DNA of 64,000 bases from Peristeroidobacter agariperforans (GTDB lineage: Bacteria > Pseudomonadota > Gammaproteobacteria > Steroidobacterales > Steroidobacteraceae): NCBI RefSeq assembly GCF_004138335.1, contig NZ_RYFW01000001.1, positions 1,364,001 through 1,428,000 of the forward strand. Reading direction: 5' to 3'. The notes beneath the pieces were generated by a model. It ran no database searches. It worked only from the letters and a program-made list of their open reading frames with translations, and was not told the DNA's origin. Numbering within the stretch: the stretch's first letter is position 1; each line of letters opens with the position of its first letter. This document shows, one piece after another, positions 8,595 through 17,163 of the stretch. A program made the translations under genes and the position numbers.

Positions 8595-8732
8595 GGCTTG
8601 CCTTACTACCCGGAGCGCACCGCGGTATGCAACTTTGGCTGTTGTGAAGTTCCGCGCACTATCCCGCGGAGGACCACGCGCAGACGAGCAAATCCTTTCG
8701 GAGGGGGCGAATGCGCAATGGCGACGGGGCGA

Positions 8733-11177
8733 TTACGACGCGAACAACTCGCTGACCTTGGCGCGTCCGCTTTCTTGGGTCAGGACGAGGGATAGGAACT
8801 CGTCCGCGGTCATGGCGTCGCCGAAGAGGCGGCCCTGGCCGTAGTGGCAGCCGCGGTTGCGGAGGAAGTTGAATTGCTCTTCGGTCTCGACGCCTTCGGC
8901 GACGACTTCGACTTCGAGGGCTTTGCCCATGTCGATGATGGTGCGAACGATGGTGGCGTCGTCGCTGTTGATGGCGGCGTCGCGGACGAACGACTGGTCG
9001 ATCTTCAGCGTGCCGATCGGGAACTGTTGCAAGGCCGACAGCGAGGAGTAGCCGGTGCCGAAGTCGTCGATGGACAGGTGCAGGCCCATGGCATACAGCT
9101 CGTCCAGCAGTTTGATGGTGCGCTTCGGGTCGACCATCAAAGTCGTCTCGGTGATTTCCAGCTCGAAGCAGGTCGGCGACACTTCGTGACGACGGAACAC
9201 CGATTTGCAGCGAGTGATGAAGCTCGCCTGGCGCAGCTGTTTCAACGACAGATTGATCGACACGCGGCCCGGGTTTTTGATCTTGTCCTGCCAGCGGTGA
9301 TAGTCGGCGCAGACGCGGTTCAACACCCACTCGCCGATGCCGAGAATCAGATTCGTCTCTTCGGCCAGCGGAATGAACTGCGACGGCGGGATATCGCCAT
9401 GCCCCGGCAGGCGCCAGCGCAGCAGCGCTTCCGCGCCCACGATGCGGCCGTCGCGCAGGTCGACCTTTGGCTGATACACCATGATCAGCTCGTCACGCTC
9501 GAGCGCACGGCGCAGCTTGCTCTTCAGCATCAAACGTTCGACCGCAGCGGCGTTCATGTCGGGCGAGTAGAACGCGAAGCTGTTGCCGCCGTTTTGTTTG
9601 GAGTGATACATGGCCGCGTCGGCGTTGCGGATCAGGTCGATCACGTTCTCGGCGTCCTTCGGGCAGAACGCGATGCCGACGCTGGCGGTCAGGAACACTT
9701 CCTGCTGATCGACGTAATACGCTTTGCAGACTTCGGCGAGCACCATGCGCGCGAGGTTGGCGGCCTGTGTGCGCTCGTCCTCGGTGTCTGCGAAGCCTTC
9801 GATGAACAGGCCGAACTCATCGCCCGCCAGGCGCCCGACCACAGCTTCACGCGGCAGGATGCGAATCAAACGTTCGCTGAGCACTTCGAGCGTGCGGTCG
9901 CCCGCGGCGTGACCGAACGTGTCGTTGATCTCTTTGAACCGATCCATGTCCAGATACAGCAGCACGATGCCGCGATCGTTACGTCGCGCGCGGGCGATCG
10001 CCTGCTGCAGCATGTGCTGGAACTGCATGCGGTTCGGCACTTTGGTCAGTGCGTCGTAACGAGCGAGGTAGCGGATGCGCCGCTCGGCCCGCTTGCGATC
10101 GGTGATGTTGCGAACGACGAAGATCGTGCCCTGGAACTGCGGATCGTCGCCCGCGATCGGTGCGCCCGACAACGACACCGGAATGGTCTGCCCGCTGTGC
10201 GTGGCGATGACCGTCTCGCGGGTTTCGACGCCGGCCGCTTCGAGTGAAAAGTTTTCACGCTCGTTTTCGGCGATCAGGTTGATGAACGGCTGGCCGGCGA
10301 TCTCTTCTTCGTTGTAGCCGAACAGCCGGACCGCCGCATCGTTGATCTTGCGCACCATGCCGTCCGGCGAGGTCACCAGCACGGCATCGTTCATGCTGTT
10401 GAGGACGATGGTCAGATAGTTCTTGGTGATGGTCGTCTGGCGCAGGTTCTGACGCATGCGATCCAGCGCCATCTCCAGCTCGGCGATCTCATCGTTGCTG
10501 GTGACTTTGTGCGGGCGAGTGTAATCGCCTTCGCCGATGCGCTCGGCCGAGCGGATCAGCTCGACGATCGGTCGCTCCAGGCGCTGCGCCAGCATCCAGG
10601 CGACCAGCGTCAGCAAGCCGGTGATGAGCACGCCCACGCCGGTGACGATCCAGATGCGGCGCTCGAAGTCGCGCTGTTGAACACGCTCCAGTTGCGATTT
10701 CAATGCGAGTGCAGTGTCGGCCAGGCCGGGACGACCGACGATGATCTCCAGGGCCCCGAGCGACTCGACGCCGCCGAGGCCGCGACGGATCGTGCGCTTG
10801 TCCCGATCGGTGATCTGCTGAATCCACTGATCTTGCCGAATCGTCTCGTAGATGATGGAGCCGTCCGGCGCTACGACGCGCGCCGAAATCGAATACGGAT
10901 TGTTCAGCAGCGAGTCGACGACTTTTTCGACAGTCCCCTGGTCGTGGTCGAGCAGCGCTGTTTCCAGGGCTTGGGCGCCCGCGGCGGCCATGTCGCTCGC
11001 CAGCAGGTCCAGCCGCTGCGCCTCGGCGTTCAACAGCGAGCGCTCGCCCTGGCGGACCAGCACATCGCTGGACTTGCGATAGTCGAGGTATTCCAGCAGG
11101 AACAGGGTGGCGGCAATGGCGACGCCCGCCGCGATGGCGACGGAGAGCAACCTGATTTTGAGGCCCCGCGATCTCAA
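8733..11177 (-). CDS. Membrane-bound c-di-GMP protein: sensor-HAMP-PAS-GGDEF-EAL
   Basis: An 814-residue inner-membrane protein. TM1 is at residues ~9-30, followed by an extracytoplasmic sensor (~31-173), TM2 (~174-197), HAMP (~198-250), PAS (~252-365), GGDEF (~370-540) and EAL (~550-805). The cyclase motif is AGDEF (residues 451-455), a common functional variant, with LYLDMDRFKEINDTFGH upstream. The phosphodiesterase motif is EALLRW (583-588), with IDDFGTGYSSLSAL and VVAEGVET, so both halves look catalytically competent. The start is a TTG at 11177 preceded by GGAG, since no in-frame ATG lies near it. It should make and/or degrade c-di-GMP in response to an external signal; the net activity is not predictable. 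Divergent from the M15 peptidase gene. Confidence 0.92.
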   Translation of the reverse strand: MRSRGLKIRLLSVAIAAGVAIAATLFLLEYLDYRKSSDVLVRQGERSLLNAEAQRLDLLASDMAAAGAQALETALLDHDQGTVEKVVDSLLNNPYSISARVVAPDGSIIYETIRQDQWIQQITDRDKRTIRRGLGGVESLGALEIIVGRPGLADTALALKSQLERVQQRDFERRIWIVTGVGVLITGLLTLVAWMLAQRLERPIVELIRSAERIGEGDYTRPHKVTSNDEIAELEMALDRMRQNLRQTTITKNYLTIVLNSMNDAVLVTSPDGMVRKINDAAVRLFGYNEEEIAGQPFINLIAENERENFSLEAAGVETRETVIATHSGQTIPVSLSGAPIAGDDPQFQGTIFVVRNITDRKRAERRIRYLARYDALTKVPNRMQFQHMLQQAIARARRNDRGIVLLYLDMDRFKEINDTFGHAAGDRTLEVLSERLIRILPREAVVGRLAGDEFGLFIEGFADTEDERTQAANLARMVLAEVCKAYYVDQQEVFLTASVGIAFCPKDAENVIDLIRNADAAMYHSKQNGGNSFAFYSPDMNAAAVERLMLKSKLRRALERDELIMVYQPKVDLRDGRIVGAEALLRWRLPGHGDIPPSQFIPLAEETNLILGIGEWVLNRVCADYHRWQDKIKNPGRVSINLSLKQLRQASFITRCKSVFRRHEVSPTCFELEITETTLMVDPKRTIKLLDELYAMGLHLSIDDFGTGYSSLSALQQFPIGTLKIDQSFVRDAAINSDDATIVRTIIDMGKALEVEVVAEGVETEEQFNFLRNRGCHYGQGRLFGDAMTADEFLSLVLTQESGRAKVSELFAS

Positions 11178-11307
11178 CCCATACTCCGCGACTTACCTGC
11201 TTGTGCTGCCGAAGTGCCTCGGCTTCGGCACGGTGGCACTACCGCTTCGTTCCGGCATGATACTCGGGTTTTCCGCTGTGGCGAGACACCTGACCTACTT
11301 GTCGGTT

Positions 11308-11341
11308 TTTTTAACATACCGAACGATTAGAATGTTAAAAA
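11308..11341. repeat. AT-rich inverted repeat in a divergent promoter region
   Basis: Exact 10-nt arms TTTTTAACAT (11308-11317) and ATGTTAAAAA (11332-11341) are separated by 14 nt. A GCGGC-AAAA-GCCGC hairpin follows immediately. It stands out as AT-rich in a GC-rich genome and lies between the divergent GGDEF-EAL and M15 peptidase genes, so it may be an operator or promoter element. Confidence 0.45.
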
Positions 11342-11408
11342 GCGCGGCAAAAGCCGCTATTTCGTAACTATTTTCGGCATCGTTTGGTTGCTTAGGACGC
11401 AGATTGTA

Positions 11409-12086
11409 ATGAACGAGCTCGAGCTCACCGGACAGGCGCGCAGTCATGTCGTGGAATTGAGTGACCCGCGCTGCATGCTTCACTATGAAGCAGTGGCATC
11501 CTTTCTGGCGATGAGAGATGCCGCGCGAGAGGCCGGCATCGATCTCACGCCGCGCTCCAGTTTCCGGGACTTTCAGGCCCAGGTCGGCATCTGGAATCGC
11601 AAGTGGAGCGGCGAGCGGGCCATCTACGATCGGCAGGGCGCATTGCTCGATCGCAAGCAGCTGTCGGACTCGGCGGCCGTCGATGCGATTCTGTGCTGGT
11701 CGGCGATTCCGGGCGGCAGCCGCCACCACTGGGGCAGCGATGTGGATGTCATCGACGCCGCCGCGGTACCGCCGGGTTACACGGTCGAGTTGTTGCCTGC
11801 CGAGTACGCGGCGGATGGAATATTCGGGCGGCTGTCGCAATGGCTCGATGCGAACATGCGCCGTTTCGGATTTTATCGGCCGTACCGCACCGATCGCGGC
11901 GGCGTGAGTCCCGAGCCCTGGCACTTGAGCTACGCGCCGATTTCACAACCGGCGCTGGAATCGCTGAGCCTGTCGACCTTGCGGCGAGTCCTGGACGCCA
12001 GCAACATCGAAGGCAAGCCACACGTGCTGGCGCGCCTGCCCGAAATCTACACGCGCTACCTGCTGGCGGTGGACACGCCGGTCTGA
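11409..12086 (+). CDS. M15 family metallopeptidase (D-alanyl-D-alanine carboxypeptidase type)
   Basis: A 225-residue M15B (VanY/DdpX-related) peptidase that would trim D-Ala-D-Ala peptides of peptidoglycan. The zinc-binding motif SxHxxGxxxD appears as SRHHWGSDVD (S104, H106, D113), and the second motif EPWHLSY supplies the general base and third ligand. The SFRDFQAQ segment is also family-typical. There is no signal peptide from the ATG at 11409, so export would have to be non-classical or the enzyme acts on cytoplasmic muropeptides; an upstream TTG at 11388 would not add one. It converges with the SDR gene, with 1 bp between stop codons. Confidence 0.85.
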   Translation: MNELELTGQARSHVVELSDPRCMLHYEAVASFLAMRDAAREAGIDLTPRSSFRDFQAQVGIWNRKWSGERAIYDRQGALLDRKQLSDSAAVDAILCWSAIPGGSRHHWGSDVDVIDAAAVPPGYTVELLPAEYAADGIFGRLSQWLDANMRRFGFYRPYRTDRGGVSPEPWHLSYAPISQPALESLSLSTLRRVLDASNIEGKPHVLARLPEIYTRYLLAVDTPV

Positions 12087-12087
12087 A

Positions 12088-12924
12088 TCAGTCCGCCTGC
12101 GGCTGCCGCTGCCTGAAGTTCCTTACCCAATCGAGGAAACGCAGCGGCATCCAGCGTTTCATCCGCCACATCGTGCGGGCCGCTTTGGGTACCACGATGT
12201 AGATCTGGCCGTCGGCGGACGCTGTCAGCAAATCGCGCGCGGCCTGCTCGACCGGATATTCCGAACTCTGTGTTGCTTTGTTTGCAAGCAGCCGCGCGTG
12301 CGCCGGGCCGCGAAATGTTTCCAACAGCGAAGAGCGAAAGAACGTCGGCATCACCACGGACACCTGGGTGCCGGCCGAGCGCAATTCGTTTACTAACGTT
12401 TCGCTGATCGACACGACCGCGGCCTTGGTGGCGTTGTACGAGATCATGCCCGGCGCCGACGCGAATGCCGCCGCGCTCGCCACATTGATCAGCAGGCCGC
12501 TGCCATTGCGTTGCAGATGAGGAATGGCGGCGCGCGAGCCGTGCACGACGCCCATGACGTTGATGTCGATGATCCAGCGCCAGTCTTCCAGCGACACTTC
12601 CATCATCGAGCCGCCGCCGGCGACGCCGGCATTGTTGATCATCACGTCTAGGCCGTCGTGAGTCGCGGCGAACGAATTCACGGCGACCGTGAGCTCGTCC
12701 GCTTGGGTGACATCGCCCGGATAGGCGACCACTTTCACACCGGCTTCGGCGAACTGCGCTTCGACACTGGTGAGGCGCTCCAGATTGCGATCGAACAGCC
12801 CGAGCGTCCAGCCGTCGGCGGCCAGCGCCTTTGCCAATTCGAGACCCAGACCACTGCCCGCGCCGGTGATGAAGACGCGCTTATGTGGAAACCGGGCATT
12901 CAGTCGGGTGAACCGTAAACTCAT
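12088..12924 (-). CDS. Short-chain dehydrogenase/reductase (SDR)
   Basis: A 278-residue classical SDR. The cofactor-binding TGAGSGLG is at about residues 20-27, followed by NNAGVAGGG, a serine in INVASAAAFASAPGMIS and the catalytic YNATK. The C-terminus (ARTMWRMKRWMPLRFLDWVRN) is basic and hydrophobic and may touch the membrane, as in several SDRs active on lipids. It is an NAD(P)-dependent oxidoreductase of unknown substrate. The ATG at 12924 is preferred over the TTG one codon upstream. Downstream it meets the M15 peptidase gene tail to tail. Confidence 0.88.
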   Translation of the reverse strand: MSLRFTRLNARFPHKRVFITGAGSGLGLELAKALAADGWTLGLFDRNLERLTSVEAQFAEAGVKVVAYPGDVTQADELTVAVNSFAATHDGLDVMINNAGVAGGGSMMEVSLEDWRWIIDINVMGVVHGSRAAIPHLQRNGSGLLINVASAAAFASAPGMISYNATKAAVVSISETLVNELRSAGTQVSVVMPTFFRSSLLETFRGPAHARLLANKATQSSEYPVEQAARDLLTASADGQIYIVVPKAARTMWRMKRWMPLRFLDWVRNFRQRQPQAD

Positions 12925-12956
12925 CAATCCCTCGCAACTACAGAGCTCCCTCGCAG

Positions 12957-12985
12957 GAGGCTCGTGGCAGGATGCCCGATCCCGA
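12957..12985 (+). repeat. Dispersed 29-nt intergenic repeat, copy 1
   Basis: A 29-nt segment including GCAGGATGCCCGATCCCGA (12967-12985) recurs at 45014-45042 with 27 of 29 bases identical. Its core GGAT-GCCCG-ATCC is a short interrupted palindrome. This copy lies between the SDR gene start and the DUF4010 gene end. Confidence 0.5.
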
Positions 12986-12987
12986 CA

Positions 12988-14241
12988 TCAAAATGCGCGG
13001 ACCGACCACGCACCCCAGGCAGCTGCCGCCATCAGCACCAACCCCGGCGTCAGCTCAGTGGCGTAGCGTCGATCGCCCAGCGAAAATGCAATGGCCGTCT
13101 TGCTCACGATGTTGGTCGAGAAGCCGACCAGCACCGCGAGCGCCGCGAACTCCGTGTGCGCCCGGCCACTCGCGGCCAGCGATGCTGACGAAATTGCGGC
13201 CGCATGGGCATCGGTAAAACCAGCGACGCCGGCTGCGATCATCAACCCCCGGTCGCCGAGCCATTGGGTCAGCAGTGCCGAGATCAGCAGCGTCACTCCG
13301 ACCACCAGCACGAAGACGATGGCGGTCTTGGGCTCGAAGGGCCGGCCTTTGGGCGCATCGCCAGGTCCTGACTTCTCGCGGAAACTGCGCAGCGCAAAGA
13401 TGCCTGCGTAAGCAACGGCCGCGATTCCCGACGCGATCAGCGAAGGTATGAGCATCAACAGCGTCGGCGTGCTCACCAGGCCAACGACGATTGCGAGTTG
13501 AATCACGGTTGCCACGGACGAGGCGGCAGCACCGGCGACTGCGCCCTTACGTAGTTCCGGCTGACTCTTGGTGCGCGCGCCCATGGCGCCGATGGTGGCT
13601 GTGCTCGACACGAAGCCCGACAGCAACCCGGCGATCGCGAGTCCGGTCTTGGCGCCGAAAGCGCGCAACGCGACGTAACCTAGCGCGTTGATCGCCATGA
13701 CGAGCACCGCGAGCATCCACAGCTTGCGCGGCTGCACGACGCCCCACGAATCGATCGGTTCGGTCGGCGTGAGCGGCAGGATGACCAGCGCGGCGGCCGC
13801 GAGCAGCAGACCGTCGCGCACCTCTTCATCGGTCAGAACGTTCTTGACCCAGTTGTGTGCGGAGCTGCGGAAGGCGAGCAGGATGGCGACGATCACGGCC
13901 AACGCGGCGGCGAGACGGGGATCCCGAACCGCCAGGCCGCCGAGCAGGAAGGTCACGACCATGGCGATCTCGGTGGTGAGTCCGGGATCGGTATCGCGAG
14001 TGCGCACATAGCCCACCGCGATCAGCAGGCCGATGACGCCGCCGGCGGCGATGAAGACATAAACGCCGCCGATCCACAGACCGAGTGCGCCGGCGAGTGC
14101 GATGAGGGTGAAGGTGCGAAGTCCGGCGACGGCGCGGTTCGGGCCGGTGCCTTTACTGCGTTCGCGCTCGATGCCGATCAGGAAGCCGACGGCGAGGGCG
14201 ACGCCGAGGTTGAGCCAGCTGGGTTCGGGAGTGTCGGGCAT
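12988..14241 (-). CDS. MgtC/SapB-DUF4010 family integral membrane protein
   Basis: A 417-residue polytopic membrane protein with roughly 11-12 hydrophobic helices. The N-terminal ~130 residues (AVGFLIGIERERSKG, GLRTFTLIALAGALG) match the MgtC/SapB domain. The rest is the DUF4010 domain, with AINALGYVALRAFGAKTGLAIAGLLSGFVSSTATIGAMG. Function is unproven; relatives are sometimes linked to ion or metal homeostasis. Its promoter would lie in the 14242-14266 gap shared with the HD protein gene, so the two may be co-transcribed. Confidence 0.85.
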   Translation of the reverse strand: MPDTPEPSWLNLGVALAVGFLIGIERERSKGTGPNRAVAGLRTFTLIALAGALGLWIGGVYVFIAAGGVIGLLIAVGYVRTRDTDPGLTTEIAMVVTFLLGGLAVRDPRLAAALAVIVAILLAFRSSAHNWVKNVLTDEEVRDGLLLAAAALVILPLTPTEPIDSWGVVQPRKLWMLAVLVMAINALGYVALRAFGAKTGLAIAGLLSGFVSSTATIGAMGARTKSQPELRKGAVAGAAASSVATVIQLAIVVGLVSTPTLLMLIPSLIASGIAAVAYAGIFALRSFREKSGPGDAPKGRPFEPKTAIVFVLVVGVTLLISALLTQWLGDRGLMIAAGVAGFTDAHAAAISSASLAASGRAHTEFAALAVLVGFSTNIVSKTAIAFSLGDRRYATELTPGLVLMAAAAWGAWSVRAF

Positions 14242-14266
14242 CCCGCCATGTTAGCGGGAGGCCGGC

Positions 14267-15265
14267 TCAGCCGCTCTTCCACACCTGCTTCAGATGGCCG
14301 ATGACCAGCGAGCGGATGTTCTGCACTGGGTTGCGTTCCCAGGTGAAGCACGGCGGATCGCGACGGAGCATGGGCCAGCGGCCGGTGCGCAGCACCTCGC
14401 TGAGATAGCTCAGGTTGGCTTCGATCGCTTCCATATACGGGTTGCGACCGTTGAACAGCGATTCCAGGTAGCTGTACGCGCTGCCGAACTCGCCATCCAG
14501 GCGAGAGCGCCGCACGTCCTCGATGAAGCCGGGCGTCTGCCGCAGCACATCCAGGCCGGAGCTGTACTTCACCTGAGTCTTGCCGGTCGAGTCGCTGGGC
14601 ATGGCGATGCCGCCCAGCACGAATTCGGGATAGAGCCGGTCGCGGCATTTTTCCAGGTAGCAGCGATCCGACATCTGGGCGATCAGGTCGCCGGTGCCGA
14701 TCAGGTGACCGAGCTTGCGGTCGCGTGGGTCGTCGAGGCGGATCTGGTCGAACTGCACTTCGTAACCGGTGAAGTGCACGATCTTGGTCGCCACCGGCAC
14801 CCATTCGGCCATGCCAATGGTGGGCAGGTAACGACCGATGAACTGGGCGCTGCGGCTGACGTGGCTGAGCGTGAACTCGGCGCCGTTGCGATGAGTCTGG
14901 TCGTCGGTCTGACGAATGTAACCGGCGTCGTGAAACAACGCGGTGACCACGCCGAGGATGGCGCGCTCCGGGCCGAGGCGCTCATCGGCCAGGTGGGTGC
15001 GATCGTAACTGACGATCAGGCGTGCGACGGCGAGCGTGCCGTCGAGCGAGTGCTGCAGATCGTGATAAACGGTGTCGCAGCCGTAGTAGCCGGGAAACTG
15101 GCCGTTGAACAGGCGCTCGAAATCCCGGAACGCCGTGTCCACCCGGTCGAGCGGGTAGTGCGGCCAGCTCTGTCGAAACAAATCGACCACAGCCCGACGG
15201 ACCGCGTCGGGTGAGCTCACCTGCACGGTATTGGTGACATCGAAATCGCTGCGCCGATACTGCAT
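14267..15265 (-). CDS. HD-domain metal-dependent phosphohydrolase
   Basis: About 332 residues. The HD superfamily signature is present: YHDLQHSLD then ALFHDAGY (the HD pair), with downstream HFTGYEVQF and GTGDLIAQMSDRCYLEKC, giving metal-binding His/Asp residues of a phosphohydrolase fold. The substrate is unknown (often nucleotides or cyclic nucleotides). The start is uncertain: the frame stays open upstream to 15484, with possible starts at 15445 and 15337, but that region is low-complexity and compositionally unlike the rest. I chose the ATG at 15265, which directly precedes conserved-looking sequence (YRRSDFDVTN). It probably forms an operon with the DUF4010 gene, 25 bp downstream. Confidence 0.75.
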   Translation of the reverse strand: MQYRRSDFDVTNTVQVSSPDAVRRAVVDLFRQSWPHYPLDRVDTAFRDFERLFNGQFPGYYGCDTVYHDLQHSLDGTLAVARLIVSYDRTHLADERLGPERAILGVVTALFHDAGYIRQTDDQTHRNGAEFTLSHVSRSAQFIGRYLPTIGMAEWVPVATKIVHFTGYEVQFDQIRLDDPRDRKLGHLIGTGDLIAQMSDRCYLEKCRDRLYPEFVLGGIAMPSDSTGKTQVKYSSGLDVLRQTPGFIEDVRRSRLDGEFGSAYSYLESLFNGRNPYMEAIEANLSYLSEVLRTGRWPMLRRDPPCFTWERNPVQNIRSLVIGHLKQVWKSG

Positions 15266-15553
15266 CTCTAGCGGGAAACTCGTTGGGGAAATGACCAACG
15301 ATGCCGCGAGTCTAGTCGGCTTTCGGCGTTTGTCCATGTCGGAAAAATTGTCAGGGTTTGGCGTCACCGGTTGCGGCGGAGCGGCTTTTTCAGCGGATTT
15401 ACCCACACTTTTTGCCGCAGTGTCGGACCCCGGACGCTGCAGCATCGCCAACGACTTGTTATCTATGTGACCAGCTTCACACAAATCGGTGAGCCAGAAA
15501 CTCGCCTGAACACGTCTGTGCGCAAACCGTCCCGAGCGACTCGATGCGCCTTG

Positions 15554-15952
15554 TTAAGTCCGTTCCTGGGTGCGCTTGATGTCGGCAATGCCTGCTTCGA
15601 TCATCGCCGTGACCGTCGGCTCCAGTTCGTTGGGCAGCAGGTCGGAGAGCCAGGTGAATCGACAGGCGCCGTCGTCCAGCGGCGTGACATGCGCCGCGCC
15701 GTTGTAGTGGACGAACGGTTCATCGACGATGGCCCAGCAGACGCGTCGCGCGGCGTCATCGACGCTCACGATCATCTCGCGCGCCTGTCGTCCGTTGGCG
15801 AATGTCACCAAGCGGACATCTTTGGCTTCCATCTTGGTGTCGATCACGAAGCCGGGGCACAGCCGCGTATGCAGCGCACCCACGTCACGCATCGCGTCCC
15901 ACACCTGGTCGGCCGACGCCTGAATACGAACTTCACGATGGATGCTGGCCAT
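15554..15952 (-). CDS. SRPBCC family protein (polyketide cyclase/START-like)
   Basis: A 132-residue single-domain protein. Its N-terminus (HREVRIQASADQVWDAMRDVGALHTRLCPGF) and the late CRFTWLSDLLPNEL are typical of the START-like/SRPBCC fold, which forms a hydrophobic ligand cavity. No catalytic residues can be assigned, so it may bind or transform a small hydrophobic compound. It stands alone; the ATG at 15952 follows a weak AGGA-like site. Confidence 0.75.
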   Translation of the reverse strand: MASIHREVRIQASADQVWDAMRDVGALHTRLCPGFVIDTKMEAKDVRLVTFANGRQAREMIVSVDDAARRVCWAIVDEPFVHYNGAAHVTPLDDGACRFTWLSDLLPNELEPTVTAMIEAGIADIKRTQERT

Positions 15953-16022
15953 GACTGCTCTCCTCGAGGAACGAGCAGTCAGCTTAGACCTGGCCGATCG
16001 GCCTCGCTGTCAAAATCTTATG

Positions 16023-16457
16023 CTAGACGCGCGGCAGGGTCGGGTAGCGCGTGTGCCAGAAACGTTCGTAGTAGATCGGTGCGATGGACGCGAAGCCGGC
16101 CTCATAGGCGAGCGTGATCTTGTCGCCGCCGATCAGCTGCACCTCGGCGACTTCGATCTGCACCCTGCCTTCCTGCTTGAAGTCGCCCCAGATGCACTTG
16201 CGAACGTGCAGCGGCGAGAACTCGAAGCGTGTTCCGCGGTAGATGCCGAACACGCGAGTGGTGGTCATGACGTACCAACGCTGACCGTCGATGAAACAAC
16301 TCACCACGCACAGCTCGCCCGGATTCAACTGAATCACTCGCGCCAGCGCATCGTGCACCTCGCCGAGCTGAGTGAAGCTCCAGTTCGATTGCTTCACGTG
16401 ACTGCGAATGTACTGCAGTACCGCGGCTTGAATGACTGAGTGCGGCCAATCGCTCAT
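16023..16457 (-). CDS. Conserved-looking hypothetical protein
   Basis: A 144-residue protein of mixed beta character without signal peptide or membrane segment. Stretches such as GQRWYVMTTTRVFGIYRGTRFEFSP and VAEVQLIGGDKITLAYEAGF resemble the beta-strand-rich PH-like domains that replaced many DUF families, but I cannot assign a family. The start could also be the GTG at 16481; the ATG at 16457 is preferred by weight of codon pattern. Function unknown. Confidence 0.6.
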   Translation of the reverse strand: MSDWPHSVIQAAVLQYIRSHVKQSNWSFTQLGEVHDALARVIQLNPGELCVVSCFIDGQRWYVMTTTRVFGIYRGTRFEFSPLHVRKCIWGDFKQEGRVQIEVAEVQLIGGDKITLAYEAGFASIAPIYYERFWHTRYPTLPRV

Positions 16458-16524
16458 AAGCAAGCTGTTTCCGTGCGCCACTTCCGTGTTAGCCAGAATT
16501 GGGGGCAGGCATCATAGCGTCCGA

Positions 16525-17163
16525 TCAGGTGGCTGAATATAGAGACAGGGATGACAGCATCGGCTCCAGCGCAGCGCGCAGTGTGGGCAAATTCTGGAAA
16601 TGAATGCCGTGCATGCCGGCGGATATCGCCCCTTGTATGAACTGGGAATCGTCGTCGACGAATACTGCTTGCCGGGCGGGTACTCTGCAATGTTCGAGCA
16701 GGCGCGTGAACACCAGCGGGTCCGGTTTGCGCGCGCCGAATTCATAACTGGCGTGCAGATTCTTCGTGAATACTCCGCAAACTTCGGGCACGAGCTCCGG
16801 CAACGCTTCGTGTAACAACGCGCCGTTGTTGGTGAGCAAAGCCAGTCGCACGCGTTCGCTGAGCGAGCGGGCGTAGTCCACCATGTCGGGCCGCAACCGC
16901 ATGGCGGAGCGCCGAGCGGCCACCCATTGGTCCCGTGACAGCTGATAACCGAGGCGCTCGTTGAACGCTGCGAGATACGCATCACCCGTGCGATACGCGC
17001 CTGCCTCCGCGCCACGCTCGAAATCCGAGCCCCAGATGGCGGCGTGAATATCGGCCGCAGGCCTGCCGGTGAGGCGCTCCAGGAACTGCAGGCGCAGCTG
17101 CGGTTCGAAGTCGATCATCACGCCGTCGAAATCGAATACCACCAGGCGGATGTCATGACTCAT
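16525..17163 (-). CDS. HAD superfamily hydrolase
   Basis: A 212-residue haloacid-dehalogenase-like hydrolase. Motif I is VVFDFDGVMIDFEP (nucleophile Asp), motif II LALLTNNG, motif III the Lys in GARKPDP, and motif IV FVDDDSQF. A cap domain lies between motifs I and II (about residues 20-85), as in phosphoglycolate-phosphatase-like members. It is likely a phosphatase on a small phosphorylated metabolite. The ATG overlaps the stop of the upstream M16 gene by 4 bp (ATGA), so it is translationally coupled as the third gene of the M16 operon. Confidence 0.88.
   Translation of the reverse strand: MSHDIRLVVFDFDGVMIDFEPQLRLQFLERLTGRPAADIHAAIWGSDFERGAEAGAYRTGDAYLAAFNERLGYQLSRDQWVAARRSAMRLRPDMVDYARSLSERVRLALLTNNGALLHEALPELVPEVCGVFTKNLHASYEFGARKPDPLVFTRLLEHCRVPARQAVFVDDDSQFIQGAISAGMHGIHFQNLPTLRAALEPMLSSLSLYSAT

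Noticed and set aside
8844-10247. A 467-codon plus-strand frame opposite the GGDEF-EAL gene.
   Set aside because: Antisense shadow with no recognisable domain; the minus strand encodes clear GGDEF and EAL motifs.
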